Assembly: GCF_000219585.1 (NCBI RefSeq)
Contig: NC_015731.1
Span: 2,790,001-2,854,000 of the forward strand
Direction of reading: 5' to 3'
Length of the DNA: 64,000 bases
DNA from: Nitrosomonas sp. Is79A3
GTDB lineage: Bacteria > Pseudomonadota > Gammaproteobacteria > Burkholderiales > Nitrosomonadaceae
Shown: in pieces, positions 52,476 to 61,498 of the stretch
Layout of the letters: each line of letters begins with the position of its first letter
How positions within the stretch are numbered: position 1 is the stretch's first letter
Made by a program: the position numbers and the translations under genes
Notes under the pieces: model-generated
Seen by the model: the letters and a program-made list of their open reading frames with translations, nothing else
Told to the model about the DNA's origin: nothing
Database searches by the model: none

Positions 52476-53336
52476 ATGCATCCGAATATCCAGGCATTCT
52501 TTGATCCAGCTACTTGGACGGTGAGTTATGTTGTATTTGATGAACCAGGAGGAAGTTGCGCCATTATTGATCCCGTGCTTGATTACGATCCGAAAGCAGG
52601 TAGAACTAAAACCACTTCCGCAGACAAATTGATCGCATTCATCAATGAACAGAATTTAACTGTAAGCTGGATTCTCGAAACACACGCTCATGCCGATCAC
52701 CTCTCATCTGCTCACTATCTCAAAGACAAACTGGGAGGCAAAACAGCCATCGGCGATCATATTCCTTTAGTACAAAAGGTTTTCAAAAAGTTGTTCAATA
52801 TGGAGTCGCAATTCACAACAGATGGCAAGCAATTTGACCACTTACTGTCGGATGGTGAAATATTCCATGTCGGGAAGCTAAGTGCCAAAGCTATTTCAGT
52901 TTCGGGACACACACCAGCGGACATGGCTTATCAGTTTGAAGATGCGATATTTGTGGGTGATACCCTGTTTATGCCGGATGTGGGCACTGCGCGCGCCGAT
53001 TTTCCGGGTGGCGATGCGCGCCAGCTTTATCGCTCTATTCGTAAGCTATTGGATCTTCCACCTGAAACGAGACTGTTCATGTGTCATGATTATCCGCCCA
53101 ACGGTCGCTCTGCACAGTGGCAAAGCACGGTAGCACAGGAACGCGCACATAATATTCATGTCCATAATGGTGTAAGTGAAGATGAATTTGTTGCCATGCG
53201 CACCGCACGCGATGCCACATTGGAAATGCCGGTATTGATGCTACCTTCCGTACAAGTTAATGTGCGCGCAGGTCAAATGCCTCCAGCGGAAGATAACGGG
53301 GTTATCTATTTTAAAATACCGGTCAATATAATCTAG
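52476..53336 (+). CDS. MBL-fold persulfide dioxygenase (ETHE1/Blh-like)
   Basis: A 286-residue metallo-beta-lactamase-fold iron enzyme that oxidises glutathione persulfide to sulfite. Metal ligands are in ETHAHADHLSSAHYL (HxHxDH), VSGHTPADMAYQFED (His), VGDTLFMPDVGTARADFPGG (Asp) and MCHDYPPNGR (His). The ATG at 52476 has AAAAAGGAG 6 bp upstream. An ATG at 52443 would leave no room for this site. In BigR operons this enzyme often carries an N-terminal DUF442 domain. Here that domain is instead on the SQR protein. Confidence 0.9.
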   Translation: MHPNIQAFFDPATWTVSYVVFDEPGGSCAIIDPVLDYDPKAGRTKTTSADKLIAFINEQNLTVSWILETHAHADHLSSAHYLKDKLGGKTAIGDHIPLVQKVFKKLFNMESQFTTDGKQFDHLLSDGEIFHVGKLSAKAISVSGHTPADMAYQFEDAIFVGDTLFMPDVGTARADFPGGDARQLYRSIRKLLDLPPETRLFMCHDYPPNGRSAQWQSTVAQERAHNIHVHNGVSEDEFVAMRTARDATLEMPVLMLPSVQVNVRAGQMPPAEDNGVIYFKIPVNII

Positions 53337-53402
53337 GAAGGTCAAGAAGTGGTTACAGCGAACTCATAGATGCGTTGTGTGATACTCAGCTTTTACATGG
53401 AT

Positions 53403-53444
53403 CACCACTACTTCAAACGGCATCAAGATGCCGAAGAAGTGGTG
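53403..53444. repeat. Strong hairpin upstream of the P-type ATPase gene
   Basis: An outer stem CACCACTACTTC with GAAGAAGTGGTG (one mismatch) encloses an inner stem GGCATC-AA-GATGCC. It lies 27 bp before the ATPase ATG, in the leader RNA. No T-tract follows. It is a candidate leader structure that could control translation. Confidence 0.7.
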
Positions 53445-53470
53445 TTGAAAATCACTCAACTCTTTCGAAC

Positions 53471-55933
53471 ATGCCAATGACCTCCAATATTCCTGATATC
53501 GCCTCCGCTTCTGTTTCTGAAACGCTCAAAGCGCTTGATGTAAATCCAGAAATAGGCCTCACACACGTTGAAGTGGATAACCGTAGAAAAGAATATGGCT
53601 ACAACGAAGTAGCCGAACAAAAAAAGCATTCGGTTCTTATGTTTCTCGGGAAATTCTGGGGCGTGTCGGCGTGGATGCTGGAATTGATTATGATTTTGTC
53701 GGCAATTCTGGGTAAATTCTCTGATTTGGTTATAGTGAGCGCATTGCTGGTAGTCAATGCTGTATTGAGCTTTTTACAGGAACGGCGGGCTGCCGGTGTC
53801 GTTGAAACATTGCGTAAACGCTTGCAAGTAAGCGCGCGGGTACTGCGCGAGGGAAGCTGGCAAGTCTGCCCCGCTCGCGAACTGGTTCCAGGCGACATCA
53901 TCCGAATGCGCCCCGGCGATATCATTCCGGCGGATATAAAACTCTTCGCTGGAGAATTGAATGTAGACCAATCGGCTCTGACCGGTGAATCACAGGATGT
54001 CGACAAGGTTCTGGGCGAAGTGGTGTCATCGGGATCTGTCGTTCGTCATGGCGAAGGCAACGGCGTGGTTATCCTGACTGGGGCAAAAACCTACTTCGGC
54101 CGCACCACAGAACTGGTACAGCAAGCACGACCGAAACTCCACATCGAAGCCGTAGTGGCTAAGGTGGTTCGCTGGCTTTTCGTTATTGTTGGCGCACTGT
54201 TGAGCCTGGTGATCGTCATATCGCTAATCCGCGGCGCGCCGCTGCTTGAAATGGTTCCACTTATGCTCGTCCTATTGATGAGTGCGGTGCCGGTTGCTTT
54301 GCCTGTCATGTTTACAGTTAGCATGGCCATCGGATCGAAAGAGTTAGCGAAGCGCGGTGTGCTGGTTACGCGCCTCAGTGCTGTCGAGGATGCCGCGACG
54401 ATGGACGTGCTCTGTGTGGACAAAACGGGCACAATCACGATGAACCAACTGGCTGTCACTGGCGTGATTCCAATGGAGCATACGACGGAAACCGATGTGT
54501 TGTTTGTCGGTGCACTCGCCTCTCAAGAAGCCAACCAGGATCCGATTGACTTGGCATTTCTGGCTGAGTCGAAAAAACGACAGATCTTTGATGGCATACC
54601 CGCTGTCACGCCAGTCTCCTTCACACCTTTCGATGCCACAAACAGACGAACAGAAGCCGTTGTTGAACAGAGTGGGCAACGACTGCGTGTGATGAAGGGC
54701 GCTGTGCGAACCGTCGCCCAGGCCTGCGGGTTTCATCCCCAGGAAATCGAAGCATTGGAAGCCCGTGTCGCCGAATCTGCCCTCAAAGGTTATCGGACAC
54801 TGGCGGTGGCGCGCGGCTCCGAAACAGGTACCCTGGCATTAGTCGGATTGGTAACCTTGTATGATCCGCCTCGCCCGGATGCCAAGCAACTCATCGCTAC
54901 ACTTCACGACCTCGGTGTTCCGGTGAAAATGCTCACGGGTGATGCATTAGCGGTTGCGAGTAAAATCGCACAGGGAGTCGGGCTACCCAACATCAGGCGC
55001 GTAGCGGATTTAAAGGCCGCAAGCGCTCAGGCCGACAACAAAGCAGTAGATTTGTTAGCAGGCGCCGATGGTTTTGCCGAAGTGTATCCGGAAGATAAAT
55101 ATATCGTGGTGCAGCACCTGCAAGCCGCAGGGCATGTGACCGGCATGACGGGCGATGGTGTTAACGACGCACCCGCACTGCGCCAGGCCGAAGTGGGCAT
55201 CGCCGTCAGCACCGCAACCGATGTGGCTAAAGGGGCCGCAAGTGTCGTCCTGACCGAACCGGGATTAACCAATATCGTCGCGTTAGTCGAGCAAGGGCGA
55301 ATGATCTATCAGCGCATTCTAACCTGGATCATCAACAAGATCAGCCGGACGATCCTGAAAGCCGCCTTCGTGGCTATCGCATTTGTGGTGACCGGCAAGT
55401 TCGTCATTTCCGCCTTTGCGATGCTGCTGCTAGTATTTATGACTGACTTTGCGAAGATCGCTCTCGCCACTGATCATGTGCGGCCGTCCAAGCAACCGGA
55501 AACGTGGAACATCGGAGGGTTCATTACCGTATCCGTGGTACTGGGCATCGTCATGGTTGTAGAGTCGCTACTTCTCTTGTGGATAGGTTGGTCACATTTT
55601 AACTTGGCAAAAAATGATGATGCCCTCTACACTTTCAGTTTTCTAACACTGTTCTACTTTGCAGTGTTCTCTATCGTATCTGCTCGGGAACGTCACTTCT
55701 TCTGGTCAACGATGCCCAGCAGAACTCTTGTAATTGCTCTTGTCTCAGTTACTTTCTTGGGTACCACCCTTACATTCTTGGGACTCCCAGGACTCATGAC
55801 ATTACCCTGGCAGCAAACACTAGCAATTTTCGCTTACGCGATGATTTCTTGTCTCGTAGTGAACGACACTATAAAAGTTGCGATGATCAAATGGCGTTCG
55901 CCTACTACGGCAGCTTATTCCAGCTCTATCTAG
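53471..55933 (+). CDS. P-type H+-ATPase (class IIIA plasma-membrane type)
   Basis: About 820 residues with the class IIIA layout: N-terminal cytoplasmic region, EQKKHSVLMFLGKFWGVSAWMLE at the first membrane segment, RPGDIIPADIKL and DQSALTGES in the actuator domain. The phosphorylation motif VDKTGTITMNQ follows (Asp in DKTGT), then the hinge MTGDGVNDAPALRQAEVGIA. The family is best known from fungi and plants, but bacterial and archaeal members exist and pump protons for pH homeostasis. Start ATG 53471 or 53477 fits the family; an earlier ATG at 53375 lies upstream of the hairpin. It is 134 bp from the persulfide dioxygenase gene. Confidence 0.9.
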   Translation: MPMTSNIPDIASASVSETLKALDVNPEIGLTHVEVDNRRKEYGYNEVAEQKKHSVLMFLGKFWGVSAWMLELIMILSAILGKFSDLVIVSALLVVNAVLSFLQERRAAGVVETLRKRLQVSARVLREGSWQVCPARELVPGDIIRMRPGDIIPADIKLFAGELNVDQSALTGESQDVDKVLGEVVSSGSVVRHGEGNGVVILTGAKTYFGRTTELVQQARPKLHIEAVVAKVVRWLFVIVGALLSLVIVISLIRGAPLLEMVPLMLVLLMSAVPVALPVMFTVSMAIGSKELAKRGVLVTRLSAVEDAATMDVLCVDKTGTITMNQLAVTGVIPMEHTTETDVLFVGALASQEANQDPIDLAFLAESKKRQIFDGIPAVTPVSFTPFDATNRRTEAVVEQSGQRLRVMKGAVRTVAQACGFHPQEIEALEARVAESALKGYRTLAVARGSETGTLALVGLVTLYDPPRPDAKQLIATLHDLGVPVKMLTGDALAVASKIAQGVGLPNIRRVADLKAASAQADNKAVDLLAGADGFAEVYPEDKYIVVQHLQAAGHVTGMTGDGVNDAPALRQAEVGIAVSTATDVAKGAASVVLTEPGLTNIVALVEQGRMIYQRILTWIINKISRTILKAAFVAIAFVVTGKFVISAFAMLLLVFMTDFAKIALATDHVRPSKQPETWNIGGFITVSVVLGIVMVVESLLLLWIGWSHFNLAKNDDALYTFSFLTLFYFAVFSIVSARERHFFWSTMPSRTLVIALVSVTFLGTTLTFLGLPGLMTLPWQQTLAIFAYAMISCLVVNDTIKVAMIKWRSPTTAAYSSSI

Positions 55934-56024
55934 AAGCAGCATTAATAATCTGAGTTATGCTGATTTTCATGGATTCCAAAGTTTCATAAACTATAGCTAT
56001 AAAAGCGGAAGTCTCATCATTACT

Positions 56025-56147
56025 TCAAATCAGCCTTTTAGCCAGCGGGATCAAATCTTTCCAGACACTAAAGTGGACCTCGCAGTCAAGACAATAATAG
56101 TTCGAATCAGTGAAGCGCGCCACGCCGGTTAGTTCACATTGCCGCAT
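56025..56147 (-). CDS. Possible tiny cysteine-containing protein
   Basis: A 40-residue frame, MRQCELTGVARFTDSNYYCL, then DCEVHFSVWKDLIPLAKRLI. Three cysteines (C-x15-C-x2-C) could form part of a zinc site. No clear ribosome site. It adjoins the truncated IS3 OrfA and could equally be a relic of another gene. Confidence 0.25.
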   Translation of the reverse strand: MRQCELTGVARFTDSNYYCLDCEVHFSVWKDLIPLAKRLI

Positions 56148-56160
56148 CAGTCGCAATGGT

Positions 56161-56484
56161 TCAGTCGCACCGACCCATTGTTTGCGCACCGTTATTGGCT
56201 GGTCCAGGATTTTTTTTGAGCCAGTCCAATTCCATATTCAATCGACCAATTTCGGAATACAGTCGTTCCGAGCTCACTGACGGATCAACATGCTTCACGC
56301 CGCGCTTGGCTTCAAACAGACTGTATGCCTGCTCTTGCAGTTCCTTCTTCCATAAACCAACTTGCGTCGGATGCATACCAAACTCCTGACCAATTTCATT
56401 TACTGTCTTGATATCCAGAATTGCTTCAAGCGCTACTTTAGCCTTCAAATCACCCGTAAAATTCTTTCGCTTTACTCCAGTCAT
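56161..56484 (-). pseudogene. IS3-family OrfA remnant
   Basis: The frame keeps the OrfA N-terminal part: MTGVKRKNFTGDLKAKVALE, then EFGMHPTQVGLWKKELQEQA. The end RLNMELDWLKKNPGPANNGA is followed by a fixed break. No OrfB follows. The left IS end is probably near 56535 (TGTCCTGAAAGGAGGGG). The element lost its catalytic part, so it is dead. Confidence 0.75.
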
Positions 56485-57440
56485 TTCCTGCTCCTTCTTT
56501 AGCAGGATACCATCTTAATTTACTGTCCTGAAAGGAGGGGCCACTATAGTCAGTTATCTCCTTCTGTATTCCACAAAACTTACAGATCCAGCCAATAAAT
56601 AGTTTGATTTTTGTTGATTTTGCATGTCGTAGGAGGATGGAAAAAATAGATGCAAGAACCTTAAGAGATGAAGCGCTGCATGAACGTCGCCGGCAAGTGA
56701 TTCGTCTTCACAAGCGAGGCGGGAAACCTGGGCAAATAGCGCAGGTTACGGAGCTGAGCGACACGGCTGTGAAGAAGATTATTCGACTTTATGAAGAAGG
56801 TGGTGCAGCTGGACTAAAGCCTGGTAGACGCGGCCGACGTACGGGTGACAAACGCAGCCTAAGCGAAGAGCAGGAGTTGAGATTGCAACGGCTTATTTGT
56901 GATAAGCGTCCTGAGCAACTGAAGATGGATTTTGCGTTGTGGAATCGTGGGGCGATAAGACAGTTAATTGAGCAGGAATGTGGCATATCCATGCCGATAC
57001 GCACGGTGGGACACTACCTCAAGCGTTGGGGATTTACCCCGCAGAAGCCGATCCGACGTGCTTATGAACAACGCCTGGAGGCGGTAAAGCAATGGCTCAA
57101 TGAGCAATATCCGGATATTGCCAAGCGCGCTCAAACTGAAGGCGGGGAGATTCACTGGGGTGATGAGACAGGATTAGTCAATACGGATGTGCGAGGACGT
57201 GGCTTTGCACCCAAGGGAAAAACACCCGTGACCTACGCTCCTGGCACGCGGCAACGGCTGTCAATGATTGCCACTGTAACCAACAAAGGCTGTGCACGCT
57301 GGCAGATTATTGATGGAAATTTCAATTCAGATAGACTCATTGAATTTCTCGAACTACTGATCAAGGGTAAGCCTCCAATCCATCCACATTAACACCCTGA
57401 TACGTCATCGCTATCCTCAAACCTTTTACAAGGAGGGACG

Positions 57441-57731
57441 ATGTCATCATCAGAAGCGCGACGAATTCATATCGAAGCATGGCAAACCAGCGGTAAGTCT
57501 CAGGCGGCTTATTGCCGGGAACATGGTTTGAATACCAAGACGTTTGGCAATTGGGTTCGCAAGCATCGTGCCGGTCAGGTTATCCGGCCGCCTGCGTTGG
57601 TCCCGGTCACGATCAAACCGATGCCTGCACCGACGAGCACGCTACGTCTTCGCGGTCAAGGCAATCATGTGTTGGAGCTGCCATCGACGGTTTCGCCGCA
57701 TTGGCTGGGGGAGTTGTTGAAGTGTCTTTGA
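57441..57731 (+). CDS. tnpA: IS66 accessory protein TnpA
   Basis: 96 residues with an HTH-like start SSSEARRIHIEAWQTSGKSQ, followed by AAYCREHGLNTKTFGNWVRKHR, the standard IS66 TnpA N-terminus. AGGAGGG lies just upstream. Accessory to transposition and probably DNA binding. It overlaps tnpB by 10 bp. Confidence 0.9.
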   Translation: MSSSEARRIHIEAWQTSGKSQAAYCREHGLNTKTFGNWVRKHRAGQVIRPPALVPVTIKPMPAPTSTLRLRGQGNHVLELPSTVSPHWLGELLKCL

Positions 57732-58069
57732 TTGCGAATCCAGGGAAGATTTGGTTGATGGTTGAGCCGGTGGATATGCGTCGCGGCATTGACGGATTGT
57801 CGGTATTGGTGGAGCAGGCGTTGCAGCGCTCGCCTTGTGCGGGTTCGGCGTTTGTGTTTTGCAATCGCGCGGGCAATCGCATCAAAGTGCTGCTGTGGGA
57901 CGGCACCGGCGTGTGGTTGTGCCAGCGGCGCTTGCATCAGGGACGGTTCGTTTGGGGGCGTTCGGATACGGGCGGGATGGAACTGACTGCGTTGCAATGG
58001 GAGTGGTTGATTGCCGGGGTGGATTGGTGTCGTTTGGGGTTGCAATCCTGCGCAAGAAAATATAGCTGA
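57722..58069 (+). CDS. tnpB: IS66 accessory protein TnpB
   Basis: 115 residues starting at a GTG inside the tnpA end. Signature IWLMVEPVDMRRGIDGLSVL, then CNRAGNRIKVLLWDGTGVWL and GGMELTALQWEWLIAGVDW. This is the IS66 Orf2 (TnpB) family. Required with TnpA and TnpC for movement of IS66 elements. Unrelated to the RNA-guided TnpB of IS605. Confidence 0.92.
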   Translation: MSLIANPGKIWLMVEPVDMRRGIDGLSVLVEQALQRSPCAGSAFVFCNRAGNRIKVLLWDGTGVWLCQRRLHQGRFVWGRSDTGGMELTALQWEWLIAGVDWCRLGLQSCARKYS

Positions 58070-58118
58070 AAGCCAATACTGGAATCACTTTGCGCAAGTT
58101 TTGCAGTATAATAACGCC

Positions 58119-59702
58119 ATGAAAACGCACGCAAAACAGTCAATCGAATTAGATCATTTGAACCTCACGCCGGAAGCTAAAACCGAGGTATCGAACCTTA
58201 TTCAATCACTGCTTACGCAAGCACAAAACGAGCTCAAACTGCTGGAAGCGAAGAATCAGGCACTGAAGCTGGAACTGGCACATTTGCGCCGCATTCGTTT
58301 CGGCGCGAAGAGCGAAGCACTGTCGCAGCCACAATTCAGCCTGTTCGAAGAAGACTGGCAAACTGATGCGGCGGCGATCGAAGCGGAAATCGAGCAACTG
58401 CCGCTGCCGGTTCCGCAAAAACCCAAGCGTGCACGCGCTGGGCGCCAACCTCTGCCGGATCACCTGCCACGCATCGAACACCGGCATGAACCGGAATCTT
58501 GCCAATGCAAACAGTGCGGCAGCGATCTGGTAAAAATCGGCGAAGACGTCAGCGAACAACTGGACGTCAAACCCGCCGAATTCTTCGTGCACCGTCACAT
58601 CCGCCCGCAATACGCCTGCCGGGCTTGCGAAACCGTGGTCGCGGAACCGGTTCCGCCCGCGGTGATCGACGGCAGTATGGCAACACCCGGACTGCTTGCT
58701 TGGATCACGATCTGCAAATACCTCGATCACCTGCCGCTGTATCGCATCGCACAAATCGCCGCCCGGGAAGGTGTCACTTTATCGCTTTCCACGTTGGCGG
58801 AATGGATCGGACGTGTAGGCGTGGCACTACAACCGCTGGTTGACCGGCTGATTTTGCACTTATTGCATGGCTCTGTGTTACACGCCGACGAAACCCCGGT
58901 GGCGCAACTTGATCCCGGCAGCGGAAGAACGCAACGCGCCTATCTGTGGGCGTATCGCAGTAACGATTTTGAGTTGGGGCCGCGCATCATCGTATTCGAC
59001 TACCAAACCAGCCGTAGTGGCAAACATGCGCAAAACTTCCTCAACAGCTGGCAAGGCCACTTGCTGGTAGACGACTATGGCGGTTACAAGGCTTTATTCT
59101 CCAAAACAGCATCACCCTGCACTGAATTAGGGTGCTGGGCGCACGCGCGCCGCAAATTCTTCGACCTGCACCAAGCCAATGCCAGCACCGTCGCGTATGA
59201 GGTGTTGCAGCGCATAGGCGGACTTTACGCCGTCGAAGCCGAAGGCAAGCACTTATCGACCGAAGCCCGGCAGATACTACGTGCAGAAAAAAGCCTGCCG
59301 ATCCTGCAATCGTTGCACGACTGGTTACTGCAAACTCGCGCCCAAACTGCCAATGGCGGCGGCACCGCCAAAGCCATCGACTACACCTTGAAGCGCTGGC
59401 AAAGCCTAATCCGCTACGCCAGCAGCGGACACCTGCCGATTGACAACAACCCCGTCGAAAACACTATTCGCCCCATCGCGCTCGGCAAGAAAAACTGGCT
59501 GTTCACCGGCTCCGAACGCGCCGGAAAACGTGCCGCCGCCATTCAAACCCTACTCGGCACCGCAAAACTCAACGGCCTCAACCCCGCACAATGGCTAGCC
59601 GACACCCTCGAAAAACTCCCCACCTGGCCTAATAGCCGAATCGATGAATTGCTACCGCTTGCACCGGAGGATATTGAAGCATTGTTGAAGGAATGTGAGT
59701 AG
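58119..59702 (+). CDS. tnpC: IS66 transposase TnpC
   Basis: 527 residues. An N-terminal leucine-zipper-like helix (LLTQAQNELKLLEAKNQALK) is followed by a zinc-binding C-x-C-x2-C region (PESCQCKQCGSDLVKIGEDV) and YACRACETVVAEP. The DDE domain has Asp in VLHADETPVAQLDPGSGRTQ, Asp in LLVDDYGGYKALF and Glu in NNPVENTIRPIALGKKNWLF. The start ATG 58119 matches the family N-terminus. Frame intact. Confidence 0.92.
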   Translation: MKTHAKQSIELDHLNLTPEAKTEVSNLIQSLLTQAQNELKLLEAKNQALKLELAHLRRIRFGAKSEALSQPQFSLFEEDWQTDAAAIEAEIEQLPLPVPQKPKRARAGRQPLPDHLPRIEHRHEPESCQCKQCGSDLVKIGEDVSEQLDVKPAEFFVHRHIRPQYACRACETVVAEPVPPAVIDGSMATPGLLAWITICKYLDHLPLYRIAQIAAREGVTLSLSTLAEWIGRVGVALQPLVDRLILHLLHGSVLHADETPVAQLDPGSGRTQRAYLWAYRSNDFELGPRIIVFDYQTSRSGKHAQNFLNSWQGHLLVDDYGGYKALFSKTASPCTELGCWAHARRKFFDLHQANASTVAYEVLQRIGGLYAVEAEGKHLSTEARQILRAEKSLPILQSLHDWLLQTRAQTANGGGTAKAIDYTLKRWQSLIRYASSGHLPIDNNPVENTIRPIALGKKNWLFTGSERAGKRAAAIQTLLGTAKLNGLNPAQWLADTLEKLPTWPNSRIDELLPLAPEDIEALLKECE

Positions 59703-60042
59703 ATGGTGGGGTTGGAGGGATACAATCAAGGATGCAGGGAAGAAAGTGTTCTTGATCCTGGATAATTTGAGAGTGCACCACAGCAAACCAGTGAAGGCTT
59801 GGCTGGAAGAAAATAAGGAAAAGATCGAATGCTTTTATTTACCCAGCTACAGTCCGGAATTAAATCCAGAAGAAAGATTAAACTCAGATTTGAAGCAGGC
59901 TATCGGTTCGAAAGTTCCGGTGCGTACCAAGGAGAAATTACATGCCGCTGTCGATGATCATATGTTGATGCTGCAGAATAATCCAGAGCGCGTTGCTTCT
60001 TACTTCCAAGATCCGTACGTAAAATATGCCGCTTAAAACTAT

Positions 60043-60163
60043 TTAATGGCCGGATCAATAAGTTAATTTCTATAGAGTCGGCTATTAAACAGTTCGATTT
60101 TTTATAGCAGAGAAGACCGGAATACGGAGTTTCAATAAATCTTTTTAATGGCCGGATCAATAA
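60043..60163. repeat. Pair of 19-bp direct repeats
   Basis: TTAATGGCCGGATCAATAA occurs at 60043-60061 and again at 60145-60163, 102 bp apart, just after the IS630 transposase. The second copy overlaps the 3' end of the DUF3579 gene, whose last codons derive from it. This may reflect IS630-end duplication. Confidence 0.75.
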
Positions 60164-60539
60164 ATGGGAATTTCATGTTCCTTTGATGCATTATTAAAAC
60201 CAATATAAATTTTCTCACAGATAATGAGAACTCAATCACTGGGACAGATGCATCCAGATTAATAACTTCTCTTCCTGGCATCACTCTAAGGCTATTGTCG
60301 CAGGCAAAATCCATAATAAATTTGTAGGCATTCGGATTAATATCGTTTAATACGGTCTCCACTAATATACCCATTTGACCCTGGCGTATAACGGGATGAG
60401 CATAATTTGAATAGACCCAGCGTCCATTTTTATAATAAGCAAGCACGCCACAGAGTCGCTCCGCCCAATCACTCGGTCGAAATGGCCGGCCATCTGGAGT
60501 AATACCCAGAATCAACCACTCTTTAGGCTCGGTTTTCAT
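60132..60539 (-). CDS. DUF3579 domain protein
   Basis: 135 residues. The N-terminal MKTEPKEWLILGITPDGRPF and RPSDWAERLCGVLAYYKNGR match DUF3579, with the later NPNAYKFIMDFACDNSLRVM. The family occurs mainly in betaproteobacteria, with no known function. ATG 60539 overlaps the stop of the upstream small gene in ATGA form, giving translational coupling. The C-terminal tail past residue about 95 (SLSVRKFILVLIMHQRNMKF and beyond) is not family-like, and its end runs into a repeat next to IS630. The native tail may therefore have been replaced. Confidence 0.85.
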   Translation of the reverse strand: MKTEPKEWLILGITPDGRPFRPSDWAERLCGVLAYYKNGRWVYSNYAHPVIRQGQMGILVETVLNDINPNAYKFIMDFACDNSLRVMPGREVINLDASVPVIEFSLSVRKFILVLIMHQRNMKFPFIDPAIKKIY

Positions 60540-60769
60540 GTGCGCAGCAAACAGTGGGAGGAGAAACTTAAATTGCGAGACAGCGTTAGCAGAAACCATG
60601 GCAATGCTTTTGATGTGAATGCCGAAAGGGTGTGGTCAATTTTCTTGTTGTTATTCCAAACAATAACTGCGTAACTTTCACAAGCAATTGATAGCCTTCG
60701 CATCGTGTCAAAACGAATGTTGCCATAATCGTAGTCGTAGCGCTTTATGCAGTCATTAAGCTGATTCAT
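60536..60769 (-). CDS. Small protein translationally coupled to DUF3579
   Basis: 77 residues, starting MNQLNDCIKRYDYDYGNIRF. I recognise no family. Support for the gene is an AGGAG site 9 bp before the ATG at 60769 and the 4-bp ATGA overlap with the DUF3579 start. The C-terminus (LLTLSRNLSFSSHCLLRT) is moderately hydrophobic. An upstream start at 60829 would add 20 residues. Confidence 0.6.
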   Translation of the reverse strand: MNQLNDCIKRYDYDYGNIRFDTMRRLSIACESYAVIVWNNNKKIDHTLSAFTSKALPWFLLTLSRNLSFSSHCLLRT

Positions 60770-61498
60770 TGTTCCACTACTCCTCAAAAGGCCATAGTGT
60801 TTCAGATGTGGTATCACATACCTAACCAAACATTCACATAGTAATCACCGCAACATTGTGATGCAGTCATCGTGAAAATGCTGTGAATCAGCAATCATAA
60901 AGATGTAATAAAAAATTCACATCTTCATGAAAAAACATGCCCTTGTTTTAACTTACATAGAACTTAGTGATTGACTACATTAGGTCTAGCAGTAAATAAA
61001 AAAGAATTAATTCCAGTGACCAAACTTGAGTAGGATAGCGAGCCATTTATTAATCATGGAGTTATATCAAAGGCTTGTATTCCGGTGAAAAAATCGTGCT
61101 CGTATCGCGTGTTGTGGTTCAATATAACCGGATACTCTGTTAAGGGTGTTAAAATATTAAATAGCGAGGTTAAGGATGAAAGAACTTTGTTGCATTGCAA
61201 TTTATGGAGTATCAATTGGAAAAGAACTTGTTTGTGTATGCCTACTCGGCGGGTGATAGCACTTACCTTATCTATAATTAGATTAATAATAAGTGGCTGT
61301 TATTTCGACAACAATTAAATCAATTGAAAGGCTATGTATTCTAAAATACAGACTCAAAATATTGCCATTTTTTTGAGCCTCTTATGAATTATAAGCCTTT
61401 CTATATAGCGAGAGCCGCTCGTCAGAAAATAGTGAACCAGACGTAACTCAAAAATACAAAACCAAAATTAATTGCGATAGTAGATCGAGAGTGTTGAT
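60770..61498. other. Gap without a confident gene
   Basis: About 730 bp, AT-rich. A 77-residue frame at 61085-61318 begins MKKSCSYRVLWFNITGYSVK and lacks a family match. A 26-codon frame at about 61176 (MKELCCIAIYGVSIGKELVC) follows AAGG. Neither is supported enough to call. The divergent promoters of the coupled small gene and the fatty-acid hydroxylase gene must lie here. Confidence 0.4.

Larger units (their letters stand above)
57367..59723 (+). mobile_element. IS66-family insertion sequence (2357 bp)
   Basis: Ends GTAAGCCTCCAATCCATCCA and, inverted, GTATCCCTCCAACCCCACCA. The flanking 8-bp target copies are GATCAAGG (57359-57366) and AATCAAGG (59724-59731), differing by one base. It contains tnpA, tnpB and tnpC in the usual order, all apparently intact. 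Confidence 0.9.
56637..60036 (+). pseudogene. IS630-family transposase, split by an IS66-type insertion
   Basis: The N-terminal piece (56637-57366) has a helix-turn-helix (QVIRLHKRGGKPGQIAQVTE, DTAVKKIIRLYEEGGAAGLK), the RAYEQRLEAVKQWLNEQYPD region and the first catalytic Asp in EIHWGDETGLVNTDVRGRG. The C-terminal piece (59724-60036) restarts with KDAGKKVFLILDNLRVHHSK (second Asp) and PSYSPELNPEERLNSDLKQA (catalytic Glu). Joining the pieces at the 8-bp target duplicate restores an intact frame (FLELLIKDAGKKV). The IS66 insertion therefore killed a recently functional IS630. Confidence 0.9.

Noticed and set aside
57722..58069. TnpB as an RNA-guided nuclease with nearby omega RNA
   Set aside because: This is IS66 TnpB (Orf2), unrelated to the IS605 TnpB nucleases.
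61085..61318. 77-residue plus-strand frame MKKSCSYRVLWFN
   Set aside because: Weak start, irregular composition and no recognisable domain; treated as part of the AT-rich gap.
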